A DNA stretch of 13,834 nucleotides from Burkholderiales bacterium UBA4657 (GCA_002405475.1 DHLX01000030.1:7470-21303), one strand, 5' to 3'. Shown: positions 1 through 6,220, counted from the stretch's first letter. Numbers and translations are program-made. The notes: generated from the letters alone by a model not told the origin.

Positions 1-21
1 TACCAACTGAGCTACTCCCGC
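1..21 (-). tRNA. tRNA-Gly, 5' part only (runs off the window)
   Basis: Read on the minus strand, bases 21 to 1 give GCGGGAGTAGCTCAGTTGGT plus A. This is the acceptor 5' strand and D-arm of a bacterial tRNA, and it closely resembles the tRNA-Gly(GCC) start (GCGGGAATAGCTCAGTTGG in Escherichia coli). The anticodon lies outside the window, so the amino-acid call rests on the acceptor sequence alone. It lies 58 bases downstream of the antiporter gene on the same strand. Confidence 0.8.
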
Positions 22-79
22 AGAACGAAGAGTGTGAATTTTAATCGTTTAGGAAAATCTGTCAAGTTAAGACCCTGGC

Positions 80-1795
80 TCACTGTAGCCGTGCACGTCG
101 GCAACTATCCAAGGCAGCAGCCGTGGCTTCCTCCTCGACACCGCCCAGCTCCAGAGCCCGTGCCGCTATCTGCAATCCTGACTCCAAAGTTTCGGGGACT
201 ACCACTTCGGCACCGGCCTGACGTAATAGTGCCGCATGCGCTTCATCCCGGGCACGGGCAATTATCGGTACATGCGGAGCCTCGCGCAGCATGGCCCGCA
301 CGGTATTTAGCGCCGCAGCGGTTTGATCCATGGTTAAAACTACGGCACGGGCACCGGCCAAGCCTAAGCGCTGCAACATCTCGCTACGACTGGCATCACC
401 CAAATAGACCGGCCAGCCCTTACGTCGCATGTCTGCCACCAGCGCTGCATTGGTTTCTATCACCACAAAGCTAATACCCTGGGATTGCAGCAGTCCGGCC
501 ACGAGTTGCCCTACCCGTCCCAAACCGGCCACAATGATGTGGTTTTGCCATTGAAGTTCCGGTGGGGCAAGATCTTGTTCCGATGAGTCTATATGCTGTG
601 TCCACCACGCCGATAACATCTGCCCTGCTCTGGCCAGTGCCGGTGTGGCCAGCATGCTCAGGCTCACTGTCAGCAACATGAAATGGCCAGTATCTGCGGG
701 CATAAACTGGCGTTGTATCGACGCGCCTATGACAATCAGCGCGAATTCTCCGCCCTGTCCCAATAACAACCCGGCCTGACTAGCCAGTGGCCAGCCGAGG
801 CCAAAGGACCTCAAAACCAGCATGATCAGTAGTGCTTTAATCAGTACCAGCCCTATTACAGCAAGCGGTAACCAGAGCGGATGTTCGATTACCGCACGCC
901 AATCAATCGCCATACCAATCGACATGAAAAAAAGCCCTAGTAGCAGGCCTTTGAAAGGCTCAATCGTGACTTCAATTTCGTGCCGATATTGTGTTTCGGA
1001 CAATAACAACCCGGCCAGAAAAGCGCCAAGCGCCATAGACAGACCCGAGTAGGCAGTTAAAGCAGCAATACCCAGAGTGCAAAGCAGGGTTAATGCCATG
1101 AACGAATCCGGCTGGCGTTGTGAACTCAAATAATGAAATACTGGCTGTACCAGCTTGCGTCCGATGAACATGATCAGTACGACAGCGCATACCGCCTTCA
1201 GCAAAGCCAAAGCGGCCCAGGTAGCGAGAGAAACTTCTGCACCCTGTCCCAGCGAAGGCTGGTTCTGACCCAAGACATCGATCATTATCAAGACCGGCAA
1301 TACGGCCAGGTCCTGAAATAGCAAAATCGACAGCGACACCGACCCCAGCGGAGTATCCAGTTCGCGCCGCCGGCTAATCCATTGCATCACGATGGCCGTG
1401 GATGAAAATGACAGTACTACCCCCAGCAGCACTGCGACGCCAAGACTATTGCCCCAAGCCCAGGCGATGGCACCCAATACCAGAGTGCTCACCAGAACCT
1501 GAACCGTACCAGCGCCAAAGACCCAGCGCGCCAGTGTTCGCAGTCGGCTCACTGAAAGCTCCAGACCTATGGTGAAGAGCAAAAACATAATGCCCAGTTC
1601 AGCCAGGGCTGCAACTGCGTCGGTACGTGAAAACAGGCCCATGGCGTGCGGCCCCAGTAATACGCCGGCTGTCAGAAAACCCAGCACGGTATTGACTTTC
1701 AGGCGTTCCAGCACGGGAATCAAAATACCCGCCAGAAGCAGGAATAGAAGAATTTCTTGCAGGTAGGGAATGCCATGAGCTTGCATACGCGCCAT
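80..1795 (-). CDS. KefB/KefC-type monovalent cation:proton antiporter with RCK domain
   Basis: This 571-residue inner membrane protein belongs to the CPA2 antiporter family (KefB/KefC-like), which exchanges K+ or Na+ for H+. Residues about 12-400 form the many-helix exchanger domain, with the family-typical GLELS stretch (77-81), a helix with SFSSTAIV (129-136) and a Gln-Asp pair at 161-162 (LLFQDLAVLP). A cytoplasmic RCK_N/TrkA-N nucleotide-binding domain follows from about residue 418, opening with GLGRVG (424-429). The C-terminus is short and lacks an obvious RCK_C domain. Glutathione-gated Kef proteins are longer (about 600-620 residues) and depend on an ancillary KefF/KefG subunit; no such gene is adjacent, so Kef-like gating is unproven. 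ATG at 1795 is the longest start; an ATG three codons later is equally possible and neither has a strong ribosome binding site. It is divergent from the next gene. Confidence 0.88.
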   Translation of the reverse strand: MARMQAHGIPYLQEILLFLLLAGILIPVLERLKVNTVLGFLTAGVLLGPHAMGLFSRTDAVAALAELGIMFLLFTIGLELSVSRLRTLARWVFGAGTVQVLVSTLVLGAIAWAWGNSLGVAVLLGVVLSFSSTAIVMQWISRRRELDTPLGSVSLSILLFQDLAVLPVLIMIDVLGQNQPSLGQGAEVSLATWAALALLKAVCAVVLIMFIGRKLVQPVFHYLSSQRQPDSFMALTLLCTLGIAALTAYSGLSMALGAFLAGLLLSETQYRHEIEVTIEPFKGLLLGLFFMSIGMAIDWRAVIEHPLWLPLAVIGLVLIKALLIMLVLRSFGLGWPLASQAGLLLGQGGEFALIVIGASIQRQFMPADTGHFMLLTVSLSMLATPALARAGQMLSAWWTQHIDSSEQDLAPPELQWQNHIIVAGLGRVGQLVAGLLQSQGISFVVIETNAALVADMRRKGWPVYLGDASRSEMLQRLGLAGARAVVLTMDQTAAALNTVRAMLREAPHVPIIARARDEAHAALLRQAGAEVVVPETLESGLQIAARALELGGVEEEATAAALDSCRRARLQ

Positions 1796-1872
1796 TGTAG
1801 AGGCGCAAGGCGTTAACAGGACATTTGCGGCACAATGAGGTTTTTGACCTACATCAATACCAGCACAGACTC

Positions 1873-2733
1873 ATGCCATTTTTAGTGCAATCCATCCCTT
1901 TTATCTTCATCGTAATCTGGTCATCCGGTTTTATTGTGGCCAAGGTGGTGGCACTTTACTCCGAACCCTTGTCTTTTTTATGCCTGCGTTTTTTGGGTGT
2001 GATGATTCTCATGACCGTACTGGCCTGGTGGGCACGCGCACCCTGGCCAACTCAGCCACGCACCTTACTGCACCTGACTGTAGCCGGTGTATTGATCCAT
2101 GCCGGCTATTTGAGTGGAGTCTGGACCGCGGTCAATCTAGGTATGCCTGCTGGTGTTGTTGCTCTGATTGTCAATTTGCAGCCAGTCATTACTGCGGCCT
2201 GGGTGTACTGGTCAGGCGAAAAGGTGTCGGGACGACAGTGGTTCGGACTGTTGCTCGGTTTTTTCGGCGTTTTATTAGTGATTGCCGAAAAAATAAGCAG
2301 TATTGGTTTGAGTGTTGAATCGGTATCACTGGCTATTTTTGCCCTGGCCTGTATCACGGCGGGCACCTTGTATCAGAAAAAATATTGCGCTAATCTCGAC
2401 TTTCGCACCAGCCAGGTGGTTCAGTTCAGTGCTTGTTTGATTGTAGTACTGCCATTTGCCGCGCTATTTGAAAATTTTCATTTCAACTGGACGCCAGCTC
2501 TGATCGGTGCTTATCTGTGGTCTGTTTTTGGTCTGACCGGAACCGGAACCTCATTGCTCTATTTCATGATTCGACATCATTCTGCGACCCAGGTCACTAG
2601 TTATCTGTATTTAGTCCCTGCTGTTACCGCACTCATGGCCTGGGGCATGTTTGGTGAGACCTTACGCTGGCTGGCGGTGCTGGGCATGGGCGTTGCCATG
2701 CTGGGCGTCGCGTTAGTGACGCGAAAAAGTTAA
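1873..2733 (+). CDS. EamA/DMT-family transporter (RhaT-like permease)
   Basis: A 286-residue, very hydrophobic protein of the drug/metabolite transporter superfamily, with the usual ten predicted helices in two EamA repeats (roughly residues 5-135 and 150-283). It opens with the family-typical IWSSGFIVAK. The first repeat ends in a LQPVITAAWVYW segment followed by GRQWFGLLLGFFGVLLV; the second ends with LVPAVTALMAWGMFGETL and GVAMLGVALV, which are DMT hallmarks. Members export amino acids or metabolites; the substrate cannot be read here. I chose ATG 1873, which gives the normal hydrophobic N-terminus. A TTG at 1825, preceded by a better purine stretch (CAGGA), would add 16 hydrophilic residues. 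The last 21 bases overlap the convergent ldcA gene. Confidence 0.85.
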   Translation: MPFLVQSIPFIFIVIWSSGFIVAKVVALYSEPLSFLCLRFLGVMILMTVLAWWARAPWPTQPRTLLHLTVAGVLIHAGYLSGVWTAVNLGMPAGVVALIVNLQPVITAAWVYWSGEKVSGRQWFGLLLGFFGVLLVIAEKISSIGLSVESVSLAIFALACITAGTLYQKKYCANLDFRTSQVVQFSACLIVVLPFAALFENFHFNWTPALIGAYLWSVFGLTGTGTSLLYFMIRHHSATQVTSYLYLVPAVTALMAWGMFGETLRWLAVLGMGVAMLGVALVTRKS

Positions 2734-3597
2734 ACGGTAACCACCACGCTCGCTCACCACACTCGCCATCGCGCCTACGGGCAATGTCAGTTTGTCGGTA
2801 CAGTGTCCGAATGGCAGACCGGTAAGGATCGGCACTTTAAACCGTTCACGCAGGTGTGCGACCATACGCCCAAAATCATAGCCATTATCGTGTGCGCTTA
2901 GTTGATAGCCGGAAAAATCGCCCAGCAACACCGCGCGCTGCTGTTTCAGGCAACCGGACAGCTCCAGTTGGTACAGCATGCGCTCTATGCGATAAGGGTG
3001 TTCGTGAATATCTTCCAGAAACAATAGGCCACCACGTACTTGGGGCAGATAGGGTGTGCCCACCAGACTGGACAGCACGGTCAAATTACCCCCCCACAAT
3101 CGACCTTTAACAGCCAACTCAGGCTGGCGTGATGCCTTGACCTTGAAGCTGACCTCATCGCCTTTAATCAGTCGCCAGAAATGACGCTCGGTGAACGGCG
3201 ACACATCCTCGTTACCGAAGTCATAACAAGCCATTGGGCCCGCCAGACTGGGCGCTTTGGTTTGCGCTAGTAAAGCCAAATGAAACGCCGTGAAGTCAGA
3301 ATGACCGACCCAGATTTTTTTTGCGGTTCGCATCAGGTTCCAGTCAATCCGGCCAAGCAAACGAGTCAGGCCATAGCCGCCCCGCACTGCCATGACTACC
3401 TCGGCATCACTGCGTGCTGCCGCATGCAGCTCGTGCAGCCGTAGATCATCATCACCGGAAAAACGCTGGTATTTTTGCCATAGGTTATCACTGGCCTGCA
3501 CCTGCCAGCCACGAGCAGAAAAATAAGCTGCAGCCCGGTCAAGATTCGCTTCGTGAGTCAGTGCACCAGACGGGGCAATAAACAGAATTTTTTTCAT
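2713..3597 (-). CDS. ldcA: Muramoyltetrapeptide (LD-) carboxypeptidase, peptidase family S66
   Basis: This 294-residue protein matches LD-carboxypeptidase, the cytoplasmic serine peptidase that removes the terminal D-alanine from murein tetrapeptides during peptidoglycan recycling. The S66 triad is visible: Ser100 in VGHSDFTA, Glu195 in LLFLEDIHEHPYRIERM and His265 in LPFGHCTDK. The oxyanion-region stretch VRGGYGLTRLL lies at 71-81. The length is usual for LdcA. There is no signal peptide, as expected for a cytoplasmic recycling enzyme. The ATG at 3597 follows GACGGAATCC and lies nine bases after the tadA stop, so it probably shares tadA's transcript. Its 3' end overlaps the convergent EamA gene by 21 bases, with no obvious terminator between them. 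The self-immunity protein MccF shares the fold, but the context favours LdcA. Confidence 0.92.
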   Translation of the reverse strand: MKKILFIAPSGALTHEANLDRAAAYFSARGWQVQASDNLWQKYQRFSGDDDLRLHELHAAARSDAEVVMAVRGGYGLTRLLGRIDWNLMRTAKKIWVGHSDFTAFHLALLAQTKAPSLAGPMACYDFGNEDVSPFTERHFWRLIKGDEVSFKVKASRQPELAVKGRLWGGNLTVLSSLVGTPYLPQVRGGLLFLEDIHEHPYRIERMLYQLELSGCLKQQRAVLLGDFSGYQLSAHDNGYDFGRMVAHLRERFKVPILTGLPFGHCTDKLTLPVGAMASVVSERGGYRLTFSRH

Positions 3598-3606
3598 GGA
3601 TTCCGT

Positions 3607-4071
3607 CTAGTTCGTTGTTGAGCGCCTGGCGGCGAAAAAATCTTTCAAAACCTGGCCACAGGCTTCAGCCATGACGCCCCCGTGAAATGTGGTTTGATGA
3701 TTGATTTGCGCCACCGCCCCTACGTCAAGCACGCTACCACAAGCGCCCGTTTTAGGGTCAAAGGCACCAAACACAACACGACCAAGACGGGCATGCAACA
3801 TGGCGCCGACACACATGGCACAAGGCTCAAGGGTGACAAACAATTCACAGCCAGGCAAACGATAATTACCCAGTTTTTCAGCGGCAAGACGTAGCGCCAT
3901 AATTTCGGCATGCGCAGTCGGATCGCTTTGGGTAATGACCTGGTTAAAGCCATGCGCTATGACCTGGCCGTCCTTGACCAAAACTGCGCCCACTGGCACT
4001 TCGCCTATTACCGCAGCGTTATGTGCCTGATCGAGCGCCATGTGCATGTACAGTTCATCAGGCTTGGTCAT
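3607..4071 (-). CDS. tadA: tRNA-specific adenosine deaminase TadA
   Basis: TadA converts adenosine 34 in the anticodon of tRNA-Arg(ACG) to inosine; it is normally essential in bacteria. From ATG 4071 the protein has 154 residues. The zinc site is complete: His54 and catalytic Glu56 in TAHAEIMALR, and Cys84 and Cys87 in LEPCAMCVGAM. FGAFDPKTGACGS at 101-113 is the loop typical of TadA. The reading frame continues upstream, but those codons overlap the preceding membrane-protein gene. ATG 4071 sits directly after that gene's TAA (TAACATG), which suggests translational coupling, since no clear ribosome binding site is seen; ATG 4083 is the alternative. ldcA follows nine bases downstream. Confidence 0.95.
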   Translation of the reverse strand: MTKPDELYMHMALDQAHNAAVIGEVPVGAVLVKDGQVIAHGFNQVITQSDPTAHAEIMALRLAAEKLGNYRLPGCELFVTLEPCAMCVGAMLHARLGRVVFGAFDPKTGACGSVLDVGAVAQINHQTTFHGGVMAEACGQVLKDFFAARRSTTN

Positions 4072-4072
4072 G

Positions 4073-4420
4073 TTAATCGGCATCGTAATGAAATTTGTGC
4101 AACAAGCGGTGTACCACCGGAGCCAGCACAATAGCAGCCACAACGACTACAAACAAGCCGCTATAGAGTGCATAGCAGCCAGCAAACCATTTACCCGCCT
4201 CGGTGCTTAGCTCACTTACCGGCCCCATACCCCCCAGAATCATGGCTGCATTCAAAAATGCGTCGGTCCAACTCATATCTTCTAGCTCACGATAACCCGT
4301 CATGCCAAGCAGCAAAGATATTCCTGTCAGTGCTAATGCCAAAAAAATGTTACGCCCGAGCCGCAATGCGAAGGCGGCGGGTGGAATAACCGGAGTTTGA
4401 AAGTGCTCAAAGAATAGCAT
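4073..4420 (-). CDS. Two-helix membrane protein resembling an ion-channel pore module
   Basis: A 115-residue protein from ATG 4420. Two hydrophobic segments lie at about residues 22-42 (NIFLALALTGISLLLGM) and 80-103 (CYALYSGLFVVVVAAIVLAP). Between them are an aromatic/acidic stretch, ELEDMSWTDAFLNAAMI, and LGGMGPV, followed after a charged loop by the second helix and an HRLLHKFHYD tail. The order TM1, pore-like helix, glycine-rich loop, TM2 matches two-helix potassium channels, but the canonical TVGYGD filter is replaced by LGGMGPV. I recall similar small conserved proteins in other Proteobacteria annotated as hypothetical. No transport function is demonstrated. The frame is open up to 4558, but that stretch overlaps a different convincing reading frame, so I prefer the short form. 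It ends directly before tadA. Confidence 0.6.
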   Translation of the reverse strand: MLFFEHFQTPVIPPAAFALRLGRNIFLALALTGISLLLGMTGYRELEDMSWTDAFLNAAMILGGMGPVSELSTEAGKWFAGCYALYSGLFVVVVAAIVLAPVVHRLLHKFHYDAD

Positions 4421-4568
4421 GGGATATTGGTCTCGTGTTCTCATACTCCATATAGCGCAGCAAATCTGCAATACTGCTCGCGGCAGACGAGCTATATGTA
4501 CCTCTATCAGCCCGTAGTTCTTCAAGAATTTTTTTGTATGGGAATAATTCCACTCCAAGGTGTTTCAT
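4407..4568 (-). CDS. Unidentified small ORF or C-terminal gene remnant
   Basis: On the minus strand the frame from 4619 to the TGA at 4409-4407 is open and reads like genuine protein: HLGVELFPYKKILEELRADR, then a serine/alanine-rich turn and SIADLLRYMEYENTRP. If it starts at ATG 4568 it encodes 53 residues; the frame stays open for 17 more codons upstream (including GALRDETELEY) until a TAA at 4622. That TAA, and the lack of a good start, suggest the tail of a longer protein whose front has been lost or frameshifted. It overlaps the start of the channel-like gene by 14 bases. I do not recognise the family. It could also be a chance open frame. Confidence 0.35.
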   Translation of the reverse strand: MKHLGVELFPYKKILEELRADRGTYSSSAASSIADLLRYMEYENTRPISHAIL

Positions 4569-4669
4569 GTACTCAAGCTCGGTTTCATCACGTAACGCAC
4601 CATGGTACGCTTGCGTGCATTAGTGTCACCACCAACATAGCCAATAGGCCCTATAACTTACCTGTACCT

Positions 4670-4858
4670 CTAGGTGCAAGCACTGCCAAGCCATGCTTCT
4701 GTACCAGTGAAAGCATGGACTTCAAGTCCCAAGTTCCTGATTTCGATGACCAAGCCGGTTTTGATCTTGAGCTTTTCTGCATCGGCCAAGCCAAGGTCTG
4801 CAAACACGTTGCCGCAACCACGATGCACTTCTACGCCTTCGATCAGTCGAGCTTCCAT
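4670..4858 (-). pseudogene. Truncated second copy of higA-type antitoxin gene
   Basis: From ATG 4858 the first 40 or so residues (MEARLIEGVEVHRGCGNVFA onward) match the N-terminus of the intact higA product at 5345-5680 at all but three positions. At the DNA level 4742-4866 aligns without gaps to 5564-5688, with about 14 mismatches in 125 bases by hand count, most of them silent. Homology stops after the shared VIEIR. The frame continues with an unrelated tail (LGLEVHAFTGTEAWLGSACT) to a TAG, so the helix-turn-helix half is missing. It lies just downstream of the mqsA-like gene. I read it as a relic of a related second toxin-antitoxin cassette; a functional short peptide cannot be excluded. 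Confidence 0.7.
4691..4729. repeat. Overlapping inverted repeats at the broken end of the higA copy
   Basis: CCATGCTT (4691-4698) and AAGCATGG (4711-4718) form a perfect 8-bp inverted repeat around a 12-base loop. The right arm runs into a second perfect palindrome, GGACTTCAAGTCC (4717-4729). A third small palindrome, ATAGG-C-CCTAT, lies nearby at 4644-4654. The cluster begins about a dozen bases past the point where homology to the intact higA ends. No T-run follows on either strand, so these are not typical intrinsic terminators. Confidence 0.5.
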
Positions 4859-4889
4859 GTCTGCAAGCAAAGCCAACGCCCTACCCTTC

Positions 4890-5348
4890 TCAGGCTGTTC
4901 GGATTTCGTTTAACAGATCGGGATGCCGATCTAGCACCTTGAGCAATTTGACCAAGGCCAGTGGCGGCTTGGTCTTGCCATTCTCATAGCGGGAAAAGGC
5001 GTTAACCCCACCACCAAAAATGTCAGCCGCTTCACGCTGGTCAAGATCGAGCTTCTTGCGCACTTTGGCAATGTAGGCCGGGTCAACGTAGGCCGCATTG
5101 ACTTGGCGCTGAAACGCGCCGATCAGGTCACTGTAGCGGTCGCCATGCTCACGGTTCAAAACCGCCTCGCCACAAGCAGGACAAAAATCGCCCGTCACTT
5201 CTGGGATGGTGGTGTGTTCGCCCTTGTAGACGTAGGGCATATCGCGGGTGTCGTGGATCAGTTCAGCCGCTTCACAGCTAGGGCAAACGTTTCCCATCAA
5301 GCCAGCGGCACCGCGTGAAACGCCGCCAGTATGAATACAGGCACTCAT
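4890..5348 (-). CDS. MqsA-family antitoxin (zinc-binding N-terminus, HTH C-terminus)
   Basis: A 152-residue protein with clear resemblance to the MqsA antitoxin. The N-terminal zinc module has CPSC (Cys22, Cys25) and CPAC (Cys56, Cys59), with MPYVYKGE between them. The C-terminal helix-turn-helix (about 91-150) reads VRKKLDLDQREAADIFGGGV then NAFSRYENGKTKPPLALVKL, closely paralleling E. coli MqsA, including the Asn and Arg (116, 120) that contact DNA there. The ATG at 5348 overlaps the higA stop as ATGA, so translation is probably coupled. An internal ATG at 5297 would give a length close to E. coli MqsA (131 residues) and is a possible start. In E. coli mqsA follows the toxin gene mqsR; no MqsR-like protein is present here. 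It may be a second repressor, an orphan antitoxin or an added control layer for the HigBA pair. Confidence 0.88.
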   Translation of the reverse strand: MSACIHTGGVSRGAAGLMGNVCPSCEAAELIHDTRDMPYVYKGEHTTIPEVTGDFCPACGEAVLNREHGDRYSDLIGAFQRQVNAAYVDPAYIAKVRKKLDLDQREAADIFGGGVNAFSRYENGKTKPPLALVKLLKVLDRHPDLLNEIRTA

Positions 5349-5680
5349 GCCGTCGCCAGCATCAAATGCCCAATCTCCGCTCTGGCCGGACGCACCTTGA
5401 TTTCAATGTCGTAGCCCAGTCGGGTGAGGCAGTCCATCAGCTTGCGCTCAGACAGGTTGGTGAAGTCTCCGCGCATCATGTCGGACACTTTGGGCTGTGT
5501 GATGCCCATCAGTTTGGCAGCTTCTTGCTGGGTCAAGCTACGGGTTTTCATGGCCTTGCGAATTTCGATCACCAAGCCGGTTTTGATTTTGAGCTTTTCG
5601 GCATCAGCAAGGCCAAGGTCAGCAAACACGTTGCCGGAACCCCGATGCACTTCCACGCCTTCGATCAGTCGAGTTTTCAT
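5345..5680 (-). CDS. higA: HigA-type antitoxin, XRE/HTH family
   Basis: A 111-residue antitoxin. The N-terminal 42 residues (MKTRLIEGVEVHRGSGNVFA onward) precede a helix-turn-helix at about 46-92: LTQQEAAKLMGITQPKVSDM, then SERKLMDCLTRLGYDIEIKV. This is the arrangement of HigA-like partners of Gp49-type HigB toxins, where the antitoxin follows the toxin and represses the operon. ATG 5680 overlaps the higB stop as ATGA, and its own stop overlaps the start of the mqsA-like gene in the same way, so all three genes are probably translationally linked. GGAG lies just upstream of the ATG (AAGGAGTTGCGGAAATG). It neutralises the upstream toxin by inference from the family. Its 5' end is duplicated at 4742-4866. 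Confidence 0.88.
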   Translation of the reverse strand: MKTRLIEGVEVHRGSGNVFADLGLADAEKLKIKTGLVIEIRKAMKTRSLTQQEAAKLMGITQPKVSDMMRGDFTNLSERKLMDCLTRLGYDIEIKVRPARAEIGHLMLATA

Positions 5681-6039
5681 TTCCGCAACTCCTTCACATA
5701 CGCTTCGGCAATTTTCAGCCGTGCATTGATGGTGTCCATGTCTTCCTTGGGCGTGGCGATGCCGCGCTTGCTCTTCTTCTGGAAGCAGTGCAGGACAAAG
5801 ACTGCTTCGGAGAACTTGATAGTGTAGATGGCTCGGTAAGTGCCGCCCGCATCGTCTTCCACCACCTCCAGCACACCGGCACCGCCAAAGCCCTTGAGCA
5901 CTTTGGCTGCATCGTGACGGTCGCCCACCTGTGCCAGTGACAAGGCGAAACCGAACAAACGGCGAACCTCTACGGGAAGGGCCATCAGGTCTTTGTAGCT
6001 GCTACCGATCCATTCGAGAGGTCGTTCGTTGGTGGACAT
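5677..6039 (-). CDS. higB: HigB-type toxin, Gp49/RelE-ParE superfamily
   Basis: From ATG 6039 the protein has 120 residues. It shows the phage Gp49-like (HigB) pattern: PLEWIGSSYKDLMALPVEVR, FALSLAQVGD, a short glycine-rich strand before VLEVVEDDAGGTYRAIYTI, then FVLHCFQKKSKRGIATPKED and a final helix. Relatives are ribosome-associated mRNA endonucleases. The conserved Arg69 in TYRAIY and the basic KKSKRG segment are present, so the toxin looks intact. The frame is open to 6132, but the region before 6039 holds the likely promoter and operator, and the family N-terminus starts here. It comes first in the operon, as usual for higBA. Confidence 0.88.
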   Translation of the reverse strand: MSTNERPLEWIGSSYKDLMALPVEVRRLFGFALSLAQVGDRHDAAKVLKGFGGAGVLEVVEDDAGGTYRAIYTIKFSEAVFVLHCFQKKSKRGIATPKEDMDTINARLKIAEAYVKELRK

Positions 6040-6045
6040 GATTGG

Positions 6046-6073
6046 ACTATACATGAACTGGTATAAAAAGCAA
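6046..6073 (-). promoter_or_regulatory. Candidate higBA promoter overlapping an inverted-repeat operator
   Basis: On the minus strand a -35-like TTGCTT (6073-6068), a 16-base spacer and a -10-like TATAGT (6051-6046) precede higB. Only six bases (CCAATC) separate the -10 from the higB ATG, so the transcript would begin at or next to the start codon. The inverted repeat TATAC (6048-6052), eight bases, GTATA (6061-6065) covers the -10 and spacer, a sensible site for repression by HigA or the HigB-HigA complex. Confidence 0.5.
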
Positions 6074-6088
6074 GAGCCTTGGCTGCTA

Positions 6089-6181
6089 TTAACCGCCAGT
6101 CCATGTGTCTGGGTCGTTCCGCTGCCGCTCACGGTAGTCGGCGATCAATGCGTTGACGCGGGGCCCAGGGCGATATGGCAT
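6089..6181 (-). CDS. 30-codon ORF or gene remnant directly downstream of guaA
   Basis: After the guaA stop (TAA, followed at once by an in-frame TGA) the same frame is open to the TAA at 6091-6089. From ATG 6181 it encodes 30 residues: MPYRPGPRVNALIADYRERQ followed by RNDPDTWTGG. The composition looks like the C-terminal tail of a real protein rather than noise. No ribosome binding site is evident, and the stop lies just upstream of the higB promoter. I do not recognise the family. It may be the leftover end of a gene lost when the accessory patch was acquired or decayed. Confidence 0.3.
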   Translation of the reverse strand: MPYRPGPRVNALIADYRERQRNDPDTWTGG

Positions 6182-6220
6182 ACAAGAAGCCACGTGACGT
6201 AGTACGGGACCATTACGTCA

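Noticed and set aside
34..474. Plus-strand open frame of 146 codons opposite the antiporter gene
   Set aside because: It is antisense to a clearly conserved domain, rich in Pro/His/Arg as expected for a shadow frame, and has no ribosome binding site.
2708..2724. Perfect 6-bp hairpin TCGCGT-TAGTG-ACGCGA as a terminator between the convergent genes
   Set aside because: It is followed by A-run on the plus strand and by GC-rich sequence on the minus strand, and lies within coding sequence.
4072..4143. Longer TadA starting at 4143
   Set aside because: The added residues lie wholly inside the preceding gene and do not belong to TadA; ATG 4071 gives the usual length.
4542..4558. Short match to the guaA 3' end (GAGTGG-AAT) that could be an island attachment repeat
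   Set aside because: Only about nine or ten bases match, with a gap, and the site lies inside another apparently coding frame; too weak for a direct-repeat claim.
4421..4558. N-terminal extension of the channel-like protein (MEWNYSHTKK onward)
   Set aside because: The extra 46 residues are not like the family and overlap a more protein-like frame on the same strand.
5315..5827. Plus-strand open frame of 170 codons opposite higB and higA
   Set aside because: It is the complement of two recognised antitoxin/toxin genes; similar text in the 4427-4942 frame merely reflects the duplicated higA DNA.
6040..6132. Longer HigB starting at 6132
   Set aside because: The extension covers the likely promoter and operator and lacks toxin-family similarity.
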